DNA of 64,000 bases from Bacillus renqingensis (GTDB lineage Bacteria; Bacillota; Bacilli; Bacillales; Cytobacillaceae), in NCBI RefSeq assembly GCF_016464375.1, contig NZ_JADDIU010000004.1:177279-241278 (forward strand). The letters are read 5' to 3'. Within the stretch, counting starts at the first letter, position 1, and each line of letters starts with the position of its first letter. Below, one piece after another: positions 53,359-62,966 of this stretch. The translations under genes and the position numbers were made by a program. The notes under the pieces were generated by a model. That model was not told the DNA's origin. It worked only from the letters and a program-made list of their open reading frames with translations, and did not search any database.

Positions 53359-54843
53359 ATGCTGACAACACAGATTGAATTGAAACCAAAAGTGAAAGAA
53401 TTTTTAGAAGGAAATATTGAGCTTTTTATTAATGGCCAATTTGTACCGTCGGTAAGCGGAAAAACATTTGAAACAATAAATCCGGCTACAGAAGAAGTGC
53501 TGGCAGTTGTAAGCGAGGCACAGAAGGAGGATATTGATTTAGCTGTCAAAGCAGCCAGACGGGCTTTTGAATCAGGACCATGGCCAGAACTAAGCGCAGC
53601 AGAAAGAGCACGCTTAATTTATAAATTTGCTGATTTGATTGAGGAACACAGAGAAGAGCTGGCACAATTGGAGGCATTGGATAACGGGAAACCGTATGTT
53701 GTCGCTCTTTCAGATGATATTCCAGCAACGGTTGAGCAATTCCGTTATTATGCCGGCTGGGCAACAAAAATCCTCGGACAGACAGTTCCAATTTCAAAGG
53801 ATTATTTAAACTATACAAGGCATGAACCGGTAGGGGTAGTCGGTCAAATTATTCCATGGAATTATCCGTTAACGATGGCTTCATGGAAAATGGGGGCTGC
53901 CCTTGCAACAGGCTGCACCATTGTCTTAAAACCGGCGGAACAAACACCACTGTCTATTTTATACGCTGCTAAACTTCTTCAAGAGGCCGGATTCCCTGCA
54001 GGCGTCGTCAATATTGTTCCTGGGTTCGGCCAGACAGCGGGGGCTGCCATTGTTAATCATGAAGATGTGGATAAGGTTGCTTTCACCGGTTCAACCGTAA
54101 CAGGAAAATATATCATGCGTCAGGCAGCGGAATCGATTAAAAATATTACGTTAGAGCTTGGCGGTAAATCGCCGAACATTATTTTGGAAGATGCCGATTT
54201 AGAAGAAGCTATTCCCGGTGCATTTAATGGAATTATGTACAATCATGGTCAAAACTGCTCTGCCGGTTCACGGGTGTATGTTCATCGGAAGCACTATGAC
54301 CGCGTCGTAGAAGAACTGGTACGTTTAGCTAACGAAGTGAAACTCGGTGCCGGAATGGATAAGGAAACAGAAATGGGTCCGCTTGTTTCTAAAAAGCAAT
54401 TTGACCGTGTGCTCGGGCTTATTGAAAAAGGAAAAGCTGAAGGAGCGAAAGTTGCCGCCGGAGGCGGTAAAGCAGCGGATAAAGGGTATTTTGTCCAGCC
54501 AACCGTTTTTACTGATGTCACCGACGATATGGTGATTGCCAAAGAAGAAATCTTTGGTCCAGTCGTTGTTGTTATGCCCTTCGATACGGTCGAAGAGGTC
54601 ATTGAGAGGGCAAACAATACAGCGTATGGTCTTGCTGCTGGTGTATGGACAAAAGATATAAAAACTGCCCATAAAGTCGCCAATAAGCTCAAAGCAGGAA
54701 CGGTCTGGATTAACGATTACAATTTAGAGGATCCTGCGGCAGCCTTTGGGGGTTACAAACAGTCAGGGATCGGCCGTGAAATGGGTTCCTATGCTCTTGA
54801 TAATTATATAGAAGTGAAGAGTGTGTGGGTGAATATAAAGTAG
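53359..54843 (+). CDS. Aldehyde dehydrogenase, probable 2-ketoglutarate-semialdehyde dehydrogenase
   Basis: 494 residues. The catalytic Cys is in GQNCSAGSR (about residue 300), Glu in LELGGKSP (about 265), and the NAD region is GQIIPWNYPL. By sequence it is close to generic DhaS-type enzymes. Position after the DapA-like deaminase makes it the final step, yielding 2-oxoglutarate. AAAGGAGAG precedes the ATG. It ends the operon; a terminator follows. Confidence 0.88.
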   Translation: MLTTQIELKPKVKEFLEGNIELFINGQFVPSVSGKTFETINPATEEVLAVVSEAQKEDIDLAVKAARRAFESGPWPELSAAERARLIYKFADLIEEHREELAQLEALDNGKPYVVALSDDIPATVEQFRYYAGWATKILGQTVPISKDYLNYTRHEPVGVVGQIIPWNYPLTMASWKMGAALATGCTIVLKPAEQTPLSILYAAKLLQEAGFPAGVVNIVPGFGQTAGAAIVNHEDVDKVAFTGSTVTGKYIMRQAAESIKNITLELGGKSPNIILEDADLEEAIPGAFNGIMYNHGQNCSAGSRVYVHRKHYDRVVEELVRLANEVKLGAGMDKETEMGPLVSKKQFDRVLGLIEKGKAEGAKVAAGGGKAADKGYFVQPTVFTDVTDDMVIAKEEIFGPVVVVMPFDTVEEVIERANNTAYGLAAGVWTKDIKTAHKVANKLKAGTVWINDYNLEDPAAAFGGYKQSGIGREMGSYALDNYIEVKSVWVNIK

Positions 54844-54870
54844 TTTTTTAGATTCATTGTAAAAAAGTTT

Positions 54871-54920
54871 CGATAAAAAAGGATTGCAATTCTCTGAGGA
54901 ATAACTTTCCTTTTTTATCG
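54871..54920 (+). terminator. Terminator of the hydroxyproline operon
   Basis: CGATAAAAAAGGA and TCCTTTTTTATCG form a 13-bp stem around a 24-base loop. Confidence 0.75.
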
Positions 54921-54993
54921 TAATTGTTTTTAGAATATTCAAAGTATTGGTGGCGTTTGCTCCTAAGCCTTAATAAACGAAGGGGGTTCATCG

Positions 54994-55125
54994 GTGGAAG
55001 GAATCATTAATTGGTTGGTCGATCAAGTATGGGGTACTGGTCTTGTTGTTTTTGCCCTTGGTGTCGGATTGTTATTCACTATTATGACTCGTTTTGTTCA
55101 ACCCAAAAAGATAAGAGATCAATAG
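54994..55125 (+). pseudogene. N-terminal remnant of a sodium:alanine (AGCS) symporter gene
   Basis: GTG start with GGGGG upstream, then 43 residues: INWLVDQVWGTGLVVFALGV and TIMTRFVQPKKIRDQ, followed by TAG. This is the first helix and loop of AlsT-type AGCS transporters, normally about 450 residues, so nearly all of the gene is gone. It lies in the 475-base gap between the hydroxyproline operon and the ABC transporter. Confidence 0.65.
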
Positions 55126-55318
55126 GGTAAATTCGAACTTCGTGAACGAGATTTAAATGTACAAGGACAGCTTTTTTATCTTAAGCTACCCTTTACTTCA
55201 CGAAAATGTTGTTTGAATATTCAGATTGATATAACCAACTATTCTGAAGTTGATGATGGCTACTGAACTTGTATCTATAAGTAATGCAGAATCTTTTAAT
55301 GTTAGGGGTGTTGAAAAC

Positions 55319-56245
55319 TTGGCAAAATATATTTTTAGCAGATTAGGGTATATGCTAGTCACTTTTTTGGTAATTGCGACTTTTACATTTTTTCTCATGC
55401 AAACATTGCCAGGGTCACCGTTCAATGATGAAAAATTATCTGACTCACAAAAAGAAAGATTGTATGAAAAATATGGATTAGATAAACCTTTACCTCTTCA
55501 ATATATCACTTATATGGGAAATATTGCAAAAGGTGATTTGGGTGTTTCTTTTCAATATGATGGAAGGCCGGTGACCAATATTATTGGTGAACGAATCGGT
55601 GCTTCTGCCGTTTTAGGAGCACAATCATTACTATTGGGATGTGTTATTGGCCTTTTTCTCGGCATTATTGCAGCTATAAAACATAATACGTCGATTGACT
55701 ACATAGCCATGATTATTTCTGTTATTGGATTATCCGTACCAAACTTTGTTTTTGCCGGAATATTACAATATTGGGTAGGGGTAAAACTGAAATGGCTTCC
55801 GGTTGCCTTTTGGGAGGGTTTTGAGTATTCCATTTTACCGACGATTTCCTTATCGGTTTTTGTTATTGCAACCATTGCAAGATATATGAGAGCAGAAATG
55901 CTTGAAGTGTTAGGACAAGATTACATTGTGACTGCTAAAGCAAAAGGATTAGGCAGTTTCTCAATTGTTATGAAGCATAGCTTACGTAATGCAGCGATTC
56001 CGATTATTACAATATTAGGTCCAATGACTGTTACGCTTCTAACAGGTACGTTGGTTATTGAGAAAATTTTTAGCGTTCCAGGACTGGGAGAACAATTTGT
56101 TAAATCAATTATGACCAACGATTTTTCAGTGATTATGGGGACTACATTATTCTACAGTATTTTATTTATTGGGATTGTATTAATTGTTGATCTGCTATAC
56201 GGATTTATTGACCCAAGAATTAGATTATCTGGGAGGACTAAATAA
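55319..56245 (+). CDS. Oligopeptide ABC transporter permease, OppB/DppB type
   Basis: 308 residues with six membrane spans. The N-terminal YIFSRLGYMLVTFLVIATFTFFLMQTLPGSPF is the usual OppB start, and the EAA-loop region is AKAKGLGSFSIVMKHSLRNAAIPI. The TTG at 55319 is chosen because AGGGGTG lies 8 bases upstream and it aligns with family starts; the longer frame from 55250 adds 23 unaligned residues. First gene of the opp-like operon, overlapping the next by one base. Confidence 0.88.
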   Translation: MAKYIFSRLGYMLVTFLVIATFTFFLMQTLPGSPFNDEKLSDSQKERLYEKYGLDKPLPLQYITYMGNIAKGDLGVSFQYDGRPVTNIIGERIGASAVLGAQSLLLGCVIGLFLGIIAAIKHNTSIDYIAMIISVIGLSVPNFVFAGILQYWVGVKLKWLPVAFWEGFEYSILPTISLSVFVIATIARYMRAEMLEVLGQDYIVTAKAKGLGSFSIVMKHSLRNAAIPIITILGPMTVTLLTGTLVIEKIFSVPGLGEQFVKSIMTNDFSVIMGTTLFYSILFIGIVLIVDLLYGFIDPRIRLSGRTK

Positions 56246-57258
56246 TGCACGTTGAAAATAAAGAAGTTACAGATGAAATGTTTTTACCTGCAAAATTTAG
56301 CAAAACCTCAGAGGAAATCTCCCGACCTACATTCACTTATTGGCAGGATGTTTGGAGTCGATTTCGTTTGAATAAAGTCGCATTTATCGGATTAATTCTA
56401 ATCCTTTTAATCCTTCTTTTAGCCATATTTGGACCTTTAGCAAATAAGTACGGATCTGACGAGCAAAATTTAACCCGTGCCAATTTACCTCCTAAAATTC
56501 CAATATTAGAGAAAATACCTTGGTTAGGATTTAATGGAGTAGATATTAAGGGTAAAGATGTATACAAAGAAAAAGGGGTGTCAGATTATTTTTGGTTTGG
56601 AACGGATAATTTAGGGAGAGATTTATGGACACGCGTTTGGGAAGGAACACGAATTTCTTTGTATATTGCATTTCTGGCTGCGGCAATTGATTTAATAATT
56701 GGCGTATCTTATGGGGGGATTTCTGCCTACTACGGCGGGAAAATTGACAATATTATGCAAAGAGTTATTGAAGTCTTAGTAGGAATCCCCCAATTGATTG
56801 TAGTTATTCTCCTTATTTTAGTGTTACGACCTGGGATCATTTCCATTACAGTTGCAATGGTGATAACGGGTTGGGTTGGAATGGCGAGAGTAGTTCGAGG
56901 GCAGATTTTAAAGCTTAAAGAACAGGAATACGTAATGGCCTCAAAAACATTAGGGGCAAAGAATAACCGGATTATTTGGAAACATTTAATACCAAATACA
57001 ATGGGGCCAATCATCATTACAACAATGTTTACCATCCCTACTGCTATTTTTACCGAGGCTTTTTTAAGCTTTATTGGCTTAGGGCTTCAACCTCCAGTTG
57101 CTTCATTGGGAACACTGATAAATGAAGGATATAAATTATTACAGGTATATCCGCATATGCTTACTTTTTCGGCAATTATTATTAGTTTAATTATGATTAG
57201 CTTTAATCTTGTGGGAGATGGACTTCGGGATGCTTTAGACCCCAAAATGCGGAAATAG
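56245..57258 (+). CDS. Oligopeptide ABC transporter permease, OppC/DppC type
   Basis: 337 residues. FRLNKVAFIGLILILLILLLAIFGP is the first span. GTDNLGRDLWTRVWEGTRISL and the coupling loop ASKTLGAKNNRIIWKHLIPNTMGPI are typical of OppC. It pairs with the OppB-type protein in the membrane pore. The start codon overlaps the oppB stop by one base. Confidence 0.92.
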   Translation: MHVENKEVTDEMFLPAKFSKTSEEISRPTFTYWQDVWSRFRLNKVAFIGLILILLILLLAIFGPLANKYGSDEQNLTRANLPPKIPILEKIPWLGFNGVDIKGKDVYKEKGVSDYFWFGTDNLGRDLWTRVWEGTRISLYIAFLAAAIDLIIGVSYGGISAYYGGKIDNIMQRVIEVLVGIPQLIVVILLILVLRPGIISITVAMVITGWVGMARVVRGQILKLKEQEYVMASKTLGAKNNRIIWKHLIPNTMGPIIITTMFTIPTAIFTEAFLSFIGLGLQPPVASLGTLINEGYKLLQVYPHMLTFSAIIISLIMISFNLVGDGLRDALDPKMRK

Positions 57259-57269
57259 GAGGCAAAATA

Positions 57270-59270
57270 ATGGAGAAAATTCTAGATGTTAGAAATTTAA
57301 ATGTTTCCTTTGACACTTATGCGGGTACTGTTCAAGCAGTTCGAGGAGTTTCATTCTATCTTAATAAAGGAGAAACGCTCGCTATAGTAGGGGAATCTGG
57401 CTCTGGTAAATCGGTTACAGCAAAAAGTCTGATGAAACTAATACCTAATCCTCCAGGCAGAATATCAGATGGGGAAATCCTGTTTGAGGGAAAAAACCTC
57501 ACCACTTTTTCTGAAAAACAAATGCAAAATATTCGCGGTTCAGCTATATCAATGATTTTCCAAGATCCAATGACTTCTTTAAATCCTACAATGACAGTCG
57601 GAAAACAAATCATGGAGAGTATTTTAATCCATCAAGCTTTACCAAAGAAAATAGCTCGAGAAAAAGCAATCGATTTACTGAAAATGGTGGGAATTCTAAA
57701 TGCAGAAAAGCGTTTTTCTGATTACCCGCACCAGTTTTCAGGAGGAATGCGGCAGCGCGTTAATATTGCTATGGCTGTAGCTTGTAACCCCAAAATTTTA
57801 ATTGCCGATGAGCCTACCACAGCCCTTGATGTGACAATACAGGCACAGATATTGGAACTTTTGAAAATACTACAAAAAAAAATGGGAACATCCATTATTT
57901 TTATTACACATGATTTAGGAGTGGTAGCGAATATAGCAGACCGTGTAGCAGTTATGTATGCTGGGAAAATCGTTGAAATTGGAACAGTGGATGAAATATT
58001 TTATAACCCAAAGCATCCATATACCTGGGGGCTTCTCGGAGCAATGCCTAATACTAACTATTATGGAGAAGAACTTGTTACCATTCCGGGAACCCCGCCA
58101 GACTTACTTAGTCCACCTGAGGGTGATGCTTTTGCAGCACGAAATAAATATGCTATGAAAATTGATTTTCAAATAGAACCACCAATGTATAAAGTTTCCG
58201 AAACCCATTATGCGGCAACATGGTTATTGCATGAAAAAGCTCCGAAGGACATTCTTCCCGATTTTCAAAAGAAAATAAAACGGTCTTTAGGAAATGAAAA
58301 ATCTATTAGAAACATATCGAATAGCAATGGCAAAAAGGAAAAGCTTTTAGAAATAAAAAATCTTAAGCGATATTTTCCAGGCAGTAAAAAACAAGTTATT
58401 AAAGCAGTAGATGGTCTAAGTTTTGAGATTTATAGAGGAGAAACCTTCGGGCTTGTCGGGGAATCCGGATGCGGTAAATCTACTACAGGAAGAATTATTA
58501 GTCGGTTATATACGGCAACTGAAGGAGAAGTACTTTATAATAATGAGAATATTTTTAAAAAGAAATCGGATAGTGAGATAAAAAAATTACATCAAAAAAT
58601 TCAAATGATTTTTCAAGACCCATATTCCGCTCTTAACCCACGACTTACAGTGGTGGATATTATTGCTGAGGGCATGGATATTCATGGACTTTATTCTGAC
58701 AAAAAGGAAAGAATGAATAGAGTATATGAATTACTTGAAACAGTTGGGCTAAATAGGGAGCATGGTAATCGTTATCCACATGAATTTAGTGGAGGGCAAA
58801 GGCAACGAATTGGTATAGCAAGAGCGTTAGCTGTGAATCCCGAGTTTATTATTGCCGATGAGCCGATTTCTGCACTAGATGTCTCCATTCAAGCACAAGT
58901 AGTCAATTTAATGAAAAAGTTGCAAAAGGAAACGGGTCTTACCTACTTATTTATTGCTCACGATCTTTCCATGGTGAAATATATTAGCGATCGTATTGGT
59001 GTCATGTATAGAGGGAAGATAGTTGAACTGGCGGAGAGTGATGAACTTTATAATAATCCGCTGCATCCATACACAAAATCTTTACTATCAGCGATACCGG
59101 TACCAGATCCACTGATGGAACGAAAGCGTAAACGAATAGTATATGACGAAGGAAATGCTTGGAGGGATAAAGAGGAAGAGCCAGTGTTACGGGAAATAAA
59201 GGAAGGACATTGGGTTGCTTGTACGAATCAGGAATATCAGAAATACCAAAAAGAATCGGACGTAATCTGA
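57270..59270 (+). CDS. Fused oligopeptide ABC transporter ATPase (OppD-OppF)
   Basis: 666 residues holding two complete ATP-binding cassettes, normally two genes. First cassette (about 1-330): Walker A GESGSGKS (about 42), signature FSGGMRQR (about 155), and the OppD C-terminal peptide-transporter extension. A linker of about 35 residues follows. Second cassette (about 360-660): Walker A GESGCGKS (about 397), signature FSGGQRQR (about 506), ending with the OppF-type extension. It drives peptide import through the two permeases. GGAGG precedes the ATG. Confidence 0.92.
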   Translation: MEKILDVRNLNVSFDTYAGTVQAVRGVSFYLNKGETLAIVGESGSGKSVTAKSLMKLIPNPPGRISDGEILFEGKNLTTFSEKQMQNIRGSAISMIFQDPMTSLNPTMTVGKQIMESILIHQALPKKIAREKAIDLLKMVGILNAEKRFSDYPHQFSGGMRQRVNIAMAVACNPKILIADEPTTALDVTIQAQILELLKILQKKMGTSIIFITHDLGVVANIADRVAVMYAGKIVEIGTVDEIFYNPKHPYTWGLLGAMPNTNYYGEELVTIPGTPPDLLSPPEGDAFAARNKYAMKIDFQIEPPMYKVSETHYAATWLLHEKAPKDILPDFQKKIKRSLGNEKSIRNISNSNGKKEKLLEIKNLKRYFPGSKKQVIKAVDGLSFEIYRGETFGLVGESGCGKSTTGRIISRLYTATEGEVLYNNENIFKKKSDSEIKKLHQKIQMIFQDPYSALNPRLTVVDIIAEGMDIHGLYSDKKERMNRVYELLETVGLNREHGNRYPHEFSGGQRQRIGIARALAVNPEFIIADEPISALDVSIQAQVVNLMKKLQKETGLTYLFIAHDLSMVKYISDRIGVMYRGKIVELAESDELYNNPLHPYTKSLLSAIPVPDPLMERKRKRIVYDEGNAWRDKEEEPVLREIKEGHWVACTNQEYQKYQKESDVI

Positions 59271-59653
59271 TTTTAGAGATAGGGGGAAGGCATATTTTTA
59301 ACAAAATAAGTAAATTAATTCTTTTTGCTTTAATTCTTGCTGGTGTTGCTTCCTTGATTTCAGATAATAGACTATGGAGGAGTTTTCTAGACTGCTTATT
59401 CATCGTTGCACTTTTCTTACTCATGGCTGGCGGGAGCATGTTCGTCCTAAAAGGAGGAATATTTGACGGGATTCTCTATAGTTTTCGTCGCTTTTATAAA
59501 AACACTTCAAAGCTAGAAGAATATGTTTCCAAACAATCAGAATCAATCGGTTTTCCAACTAAAAATGAAAGTTTTAAATATACACTTACCTATCCTCTAT
59601 TATTTTCCGGAGGAATACTGTTCATCATTACTTTAATAGGAGCATTAATTTAA
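59210..59653 (+). CDS. Small membrane protein, DUF3899-like
   Basis: Up to 147 residues. Two hydrophobic spans near the start (LILFALILAGVASLI and FLDCLFIVALFLLMAGGSMFVL) and one at the end (LLFSGGILFIITLIGALI), with a charged central part. It resembles DUF3899 proteins. The true start is uncertain: TTG 59210 overlaps the ATPase gene by 61 bases, and an ATT at 59294 behind AGGGGGAAGG could serve. Between the ATPase and the binding protein, it may be an accessory of the transporter. Confidence 0.65.
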   Translation: MGCLYESGISEIPKRIGRNLILEIGGRHIFNKISKLILFALILAGVASLISDNRLWRSFLDCLFIVALFLLMAGGSMFVLKGGIFDGILYSFRRFYKNTSKLEEYVSKQSESIGFPTKNESFKYTLTYPLLFSGGILFIITLIGALI

Positions 59654-59726
59654 GGGGGTGGTGCTGGAAATTCGTTTGCTCTATCTTGTAGGGTCTTGGG
59701 AAAATAAAAAAATGGGGGCTGTTAAG

Positions 59727-61391
59727 ATGAAAATAAAGAGTTCAATTTTCATTATTTTGATGATTTTTATTAGTTCATTTCTTTCCGGATGTTACGGAGG
59801 TGAAAGCAAGAAGACTGTTTCAGAAAATAAACCTAATAAAACAGAGGGAAAAAAGACAGAACAAGTACTTAATCTGGCGGAAGGAGGAGAAATACCGACC
59901 TTAGATACATTAGGTCTTTTTGATGCCCTTTCTAGTAGAACCATGAATAATATTTTTGAAGGATTATATAGGCTTGATGAGAAATCCAAACCAATACCAG
60001 GAATGGCAGAAAAATATAATGTTAGTAAGGATGGAAAAGTTTACACTTTCCATATTCGTACTAATGCGAAATGGAGTAATGGAACACCAGTAACAGCTAA
60101 AGATTTTGAATTCGCATGGAAAAGAGCTCTGCATCCTGACACATTATCACCCAACAGTTATCTTTTCAATGACATAAAAAATGCTGCTGAAATACAAGAT
60201 AAGGAGAGCAGTTTATATGGAAAAGTAAATGAGTTAGGAATTAAAGCTGTTGATGATCACACTTTTCAAGTTGAATTGAAACAACCTATCCCATATTTTA
60301 TAAGCTTGATAACCTATCCATTATTCTTCCCGCAAAATAAAGATTTTGTAGAATCACAAGGGGATAAATATGCATTAGAAGTAAAAAATTTAATATATAA
60401 TGGACCGTTTGTCTTAGATTCATGGGAACATGAAGCTGGCTGGGTTTATAAGAAAAATCCCGATTATTGGGATGCTGACACTGTCAAATTGGAACAAATA
60501 AACGTAAAAGTAGTAAAAGAAATTGCCACAAAGGTTAATTTATATGAAGCCGGACAAATTGACTTAACAGAAATTTCTTCTGAATATGTCAATCAATTTA
60601 AAAATAGTCCCGATTATAATACTTTATTAAAGCCTGAAATTTTCTTTATTCGGATGAATCAAAAAAATAAGTACTTAGCAAATGTTAATATCCGAAAAGC
60701 CATTGATATGGGGTGGGATAAAAAGGCAGCTGCGGAAAGCTTGTTAAATAATGGTTCAATACCAGCCTATTATTTAGTGCCAAAGGATTTTTCTTTTGAT
60801 GCTGATGGAAAAGACTTCCGTTCAAAATATTCAGGATTTAATCAGGATGGTATTGAAAAGGCAAAAGAATATTGGGAGAAAGGCTTGAAAGAACTTGGAA
60901 TAAAAGGGATGGAGTTAGAATTTTTAAGTTATGACAGTGAAGACAGGAAAAAGGTTAGTGAATATATTAAGAATCAGCTTGAGAAGAATTTACCAGGTAT
61001 GAAAATCAAAATCAATCAACAGCCGAATAAGCAAAAACTTGAGCTCGAATCAAATCAGCGATATGATTTAACTTATTCCGGATGGTCACCGGATTTTCAA
61101 GACCCTATTACATTTATTGATTTATACCTTTCCAATGGACCAAATAACTGGTCAAGTTACAAAAACAAAGAGTTTGATAGACTAGTAATGGCTGCTAAAA
61201 ATAACCCTTCTAATTTAAAGGTTAGGTGGGAGAATCTGCAGGAAGCAGAGAGAATTCTAATTGAAGAGGATGCTGCTATTTCTCCAATGTATCAATCTGG
61301 TCTTGTACAACTAACCAAACCATATGTAAAAGGATACTTCTTCCATCCATTTAGTATCTCTTATAAATGGACATCAATTGAGGGTAAGTAA
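59727..61391 (+). CDS. Oligopeptide-binding lipoprotein, OppA type
   Basis: 554 residues. A signal peptide with lipobox FLSGC (cleavage before the Cys, about residue 20) anchors it outside the membrane, followed by an SBP_bac_5 domain: GEIPTLDTLGLFDALSSRTMNNIFEGLYR and a YTFHIRTNAKWSNG motif. It captures peptides for the permeases above. ATG 59727 has GGGGG 8 bases upstream; the upstream in-frame start adds 23 residues before the signal peptide. Last transporter gene. Confidence 0.92.
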   Translation: MKIKSSIFIILMIFISSFLSGCYGGESKKTVSENKPNKTEGKKTEQVLNLAEGGEIPTLDTLGLFDALSSRTMNNIFEGLYRLDEKSKPIPGMAEKYNVSKDGKVYTFHIRTNAKWSNGTPVTAKDFEFAWKRALHPDTLSPNSYLFNDIKNAAEIQDKESSLYGKVNELGIKAVDDHTFQVELKQPIPYFISLITYPLFFPQNKDFVESQGDKYALEVKNLIYNGPFVLDSWEHEAGWVYKKNPDYWDADTVKLEQINVKVVKEIATKVNLYEAGQIDLTEISSEYVNQFKNSPDYNTLLKPEIFFIRMNQKNKYLANVNIRKAIDMGWDKKAAAESLLNNGSIPAYYLVPKDFSFDADGKDFRSKYSGFNQDGIEKAKEYWEKGLKELGIKGMELEFLSYDSEDRKKVSEYIKNQLEKNLPGMKIKINQQPNKQKLELESNQRYDLTYSGWSPDFQDPITFIDLYLSNGPNNWSSYKNKEFDRLVMAAKNNPSNLKVRWENLQEAERILIEEDAAISPMYQSGLVQLTKPYVKGYFFHPFSISYKWTSIEGK

Positions 61392-61510
61392 GGCTTGAAA
61401 CTTTCAGAGGTTTTGTACATATAGCTTAGTACAGAACCTCTTTTTCATCAGGTGAATTACCGGGAATAAAAGGTAGTACTTAATAATCACAACTAGTAGG
61501 AGTGTTTTTC

Positions 61511-62617
61511 ATGAATGAACAGTTTCAAATAAGGTTAAATTTATTAGTGCAGCATTTGAAAGAACGACAAATCGATGTAGCAATTGTCAATTCCCCGAAA
61601 AATGTATTTTACTATACGGGCTTTAATTCAGATCCACATGAGCGATTTATGGCTTTAGTTGTTGATCTGCGTAAAGGAAACAATTATTTATTTGTACCTG
61701 CCCTGGATTTTGAGGAGGCAAATAAAAATTCATCGATTCAAAAGATTATTCCAATCTCGGATGAAGTAAACCCCTATCAGGTGTTAAGGGATACGATTGG
61801 CGGAGGAGTAAAATCAATTGGTTTAGACACAAAAAATATTAGTTTATATCAACAAGAACAACTCAATCACTTTTTTTCTGATTTTTTGTATCAAAATATC
61901 GGTGATTTCACATCACGGCAAAGGATGAGAAAATCTTCAGAGGAATGTGGTAAGGTTCAAATGGCGGTCCAGGTAATAGAACAGGTGTTGAGTGAGGGAA
62001 TTAAAAGATTCAAAATTGGAATGTCAGAATTAGAGTTAACCGCTGAATTGGAATTCTTAATGAGAAAATTTGGTGCTGAAGGACCGTCCTTTTCAACAAT
62101 TGTTTTATCAGGTGAAAAATCGTCGCTGCCGCATGGCCGCCCTGACAAAAAGAAAATTCAGCATGGAGAATTCTTATTAATTGATATGGGTGTGCTCTTA
62201 AATGGGTATTGTTCCGATATTACGCGTACCTTTGTGGTGGGGCAGGAATCTGCGGAACAACGTAAGATTTATGATATTGTCCGGGAATCCGTCCAAGCCG
62301 GAGTTCATGCTGTAAAAGCTGGAGCACCTGCTGCCAGCGTTGATATTGCTGCGCGTAATATAATTAAAGCTAATGGCTATGGTCAGTATTTTAATAACCG
62401 TGTTGGTCACGGTTTAGGCATGGAAGTACATGAAGAGCCTTCAATTCACGAAAAAAATGAAATGAGTTTGGAACCTGGGTTTTTATTTACAATTGAACCT
62501 GGAATATACATACCGGGATTCGGCGGTGTGAGAATTGAAGAAAATGTTTATATCAATAAAAATGGTCAAGCAGAAGTATTAACGACTTATCCAACAGAGT
62601 TAACTAGAATTGGTTAG
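61511..62617 (+). CDS. M24 aminopeptidase P / prolidase-like peptidase
   Basis: 368 residues of the Xaa-Pro peptidase family. N-terminal creatinase-like domain (1-130) and a C-terminal pita-bread domain. The five metal ligands are visible: Asp in LLIDMGV, Asp in SDITRTF, His in GHGLGMEVHE, Glu in FTIEPGIYIP and Glu in RIEENVY. It would cleave X-Pro or X-hydroxyproline bonds, which fits the peptide transporter and hydroxyproline operon just upstream. ATG 61511 is 8 bases after GTAGGAG. Confidence 0.9.
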   Translation: MNEQFQIRLNLLVQHLKERQIDVAIVNSPKNVFYYTGFNSDPHERFMALVVDLRKGNNYLFVPALDFEEANKNSSIQKIIPISDEVNPYQVLRDTIGGGVKSIGLDTKNISLYQQEQLNHFFSDFLYQNIGDFTSRQRMRKSSEECGKVQMAVQVIEQVLSEGIKRFKIGMSELELTAELEFLMRKFGAEGPSFSTIVLSGEKSSLPHGRPDKKKIQHGEFLLIDMGVLLNGYCSDITRTFVVGQESAEQRKIYDIVRESVQAGVHAVKAGAPAASVDIAARNIIKANGYGQYFNNRVGHGLGMEVHEEPSIHEKNEMSLEPGFLFTIEPGIYIPGFGGVRIEENVYINKNGQAEVLTTYPTELTRIG

Positions 62618-62635
62618 TTGTAGACATAAAAAAAC

Positions 62636-62669
62636 AAAAAGCCCATCTATTTAAGATGACGGGCTTTTT
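62636..62669 (+). terminator. Terminator after the M24 peptidase gene
   Basis: AAAAAGCCCATCT pairs, with a bulge, with AGATGACGGGCTTTTT. Confidence 0.85.
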
Positions 62670-62694
62670 GCTTATTCTGTTCTTAAAGAATGTA

Positions 62695-62767
62695 TGGAGA
62701 CTACGGGGATCGAACCCGTGACCTCTTGCATGCCATGCAAGCACTCTCCCAGCTGAGCTAAGCCCCC
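62695..62767 (-). tRNA. tRNA-Ala (anticodon GGC)
   Basis: On the minus strand a 73-base cloverleaf begins GGGGGCTTAGCTCAGCTGGG. Anticodon arm CTTGC-ATGGCAT-GCAAG gives anticodon GGC, and the T-arm reads GGTTCGATCCC. Acceptor GGGGGCT pairs with AGTCTCC. The 3' CCA is not encoded (next bases TAC). Reads GCC alanine codons. Confidence 0.95.
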
Positions 62768-62966
62768 GTTAATTAATACAAAAGTTATTATATCCGTATT
62801 TTATCTTTCTTGCAAGAGGAAATTTTTGAAAAGAGATCATCATTTGGAAAAACGGTATGAAGAAATGCAATTTCATAAATAGTTAATTTATAATTAGAAT
62901 AAATATAGATCAATACTGCTGATATACATAAGAGAACGATCCGTATTTTGGGGAGAGGGGAATGGC

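Noticed and set aside
62870..62966. Possible promoter or riboswitch upstream of the MgtC-family gene
   Set aside because: The region is short and AT-rich, without the conserved structure expected of an M-box Mg riboswitch.
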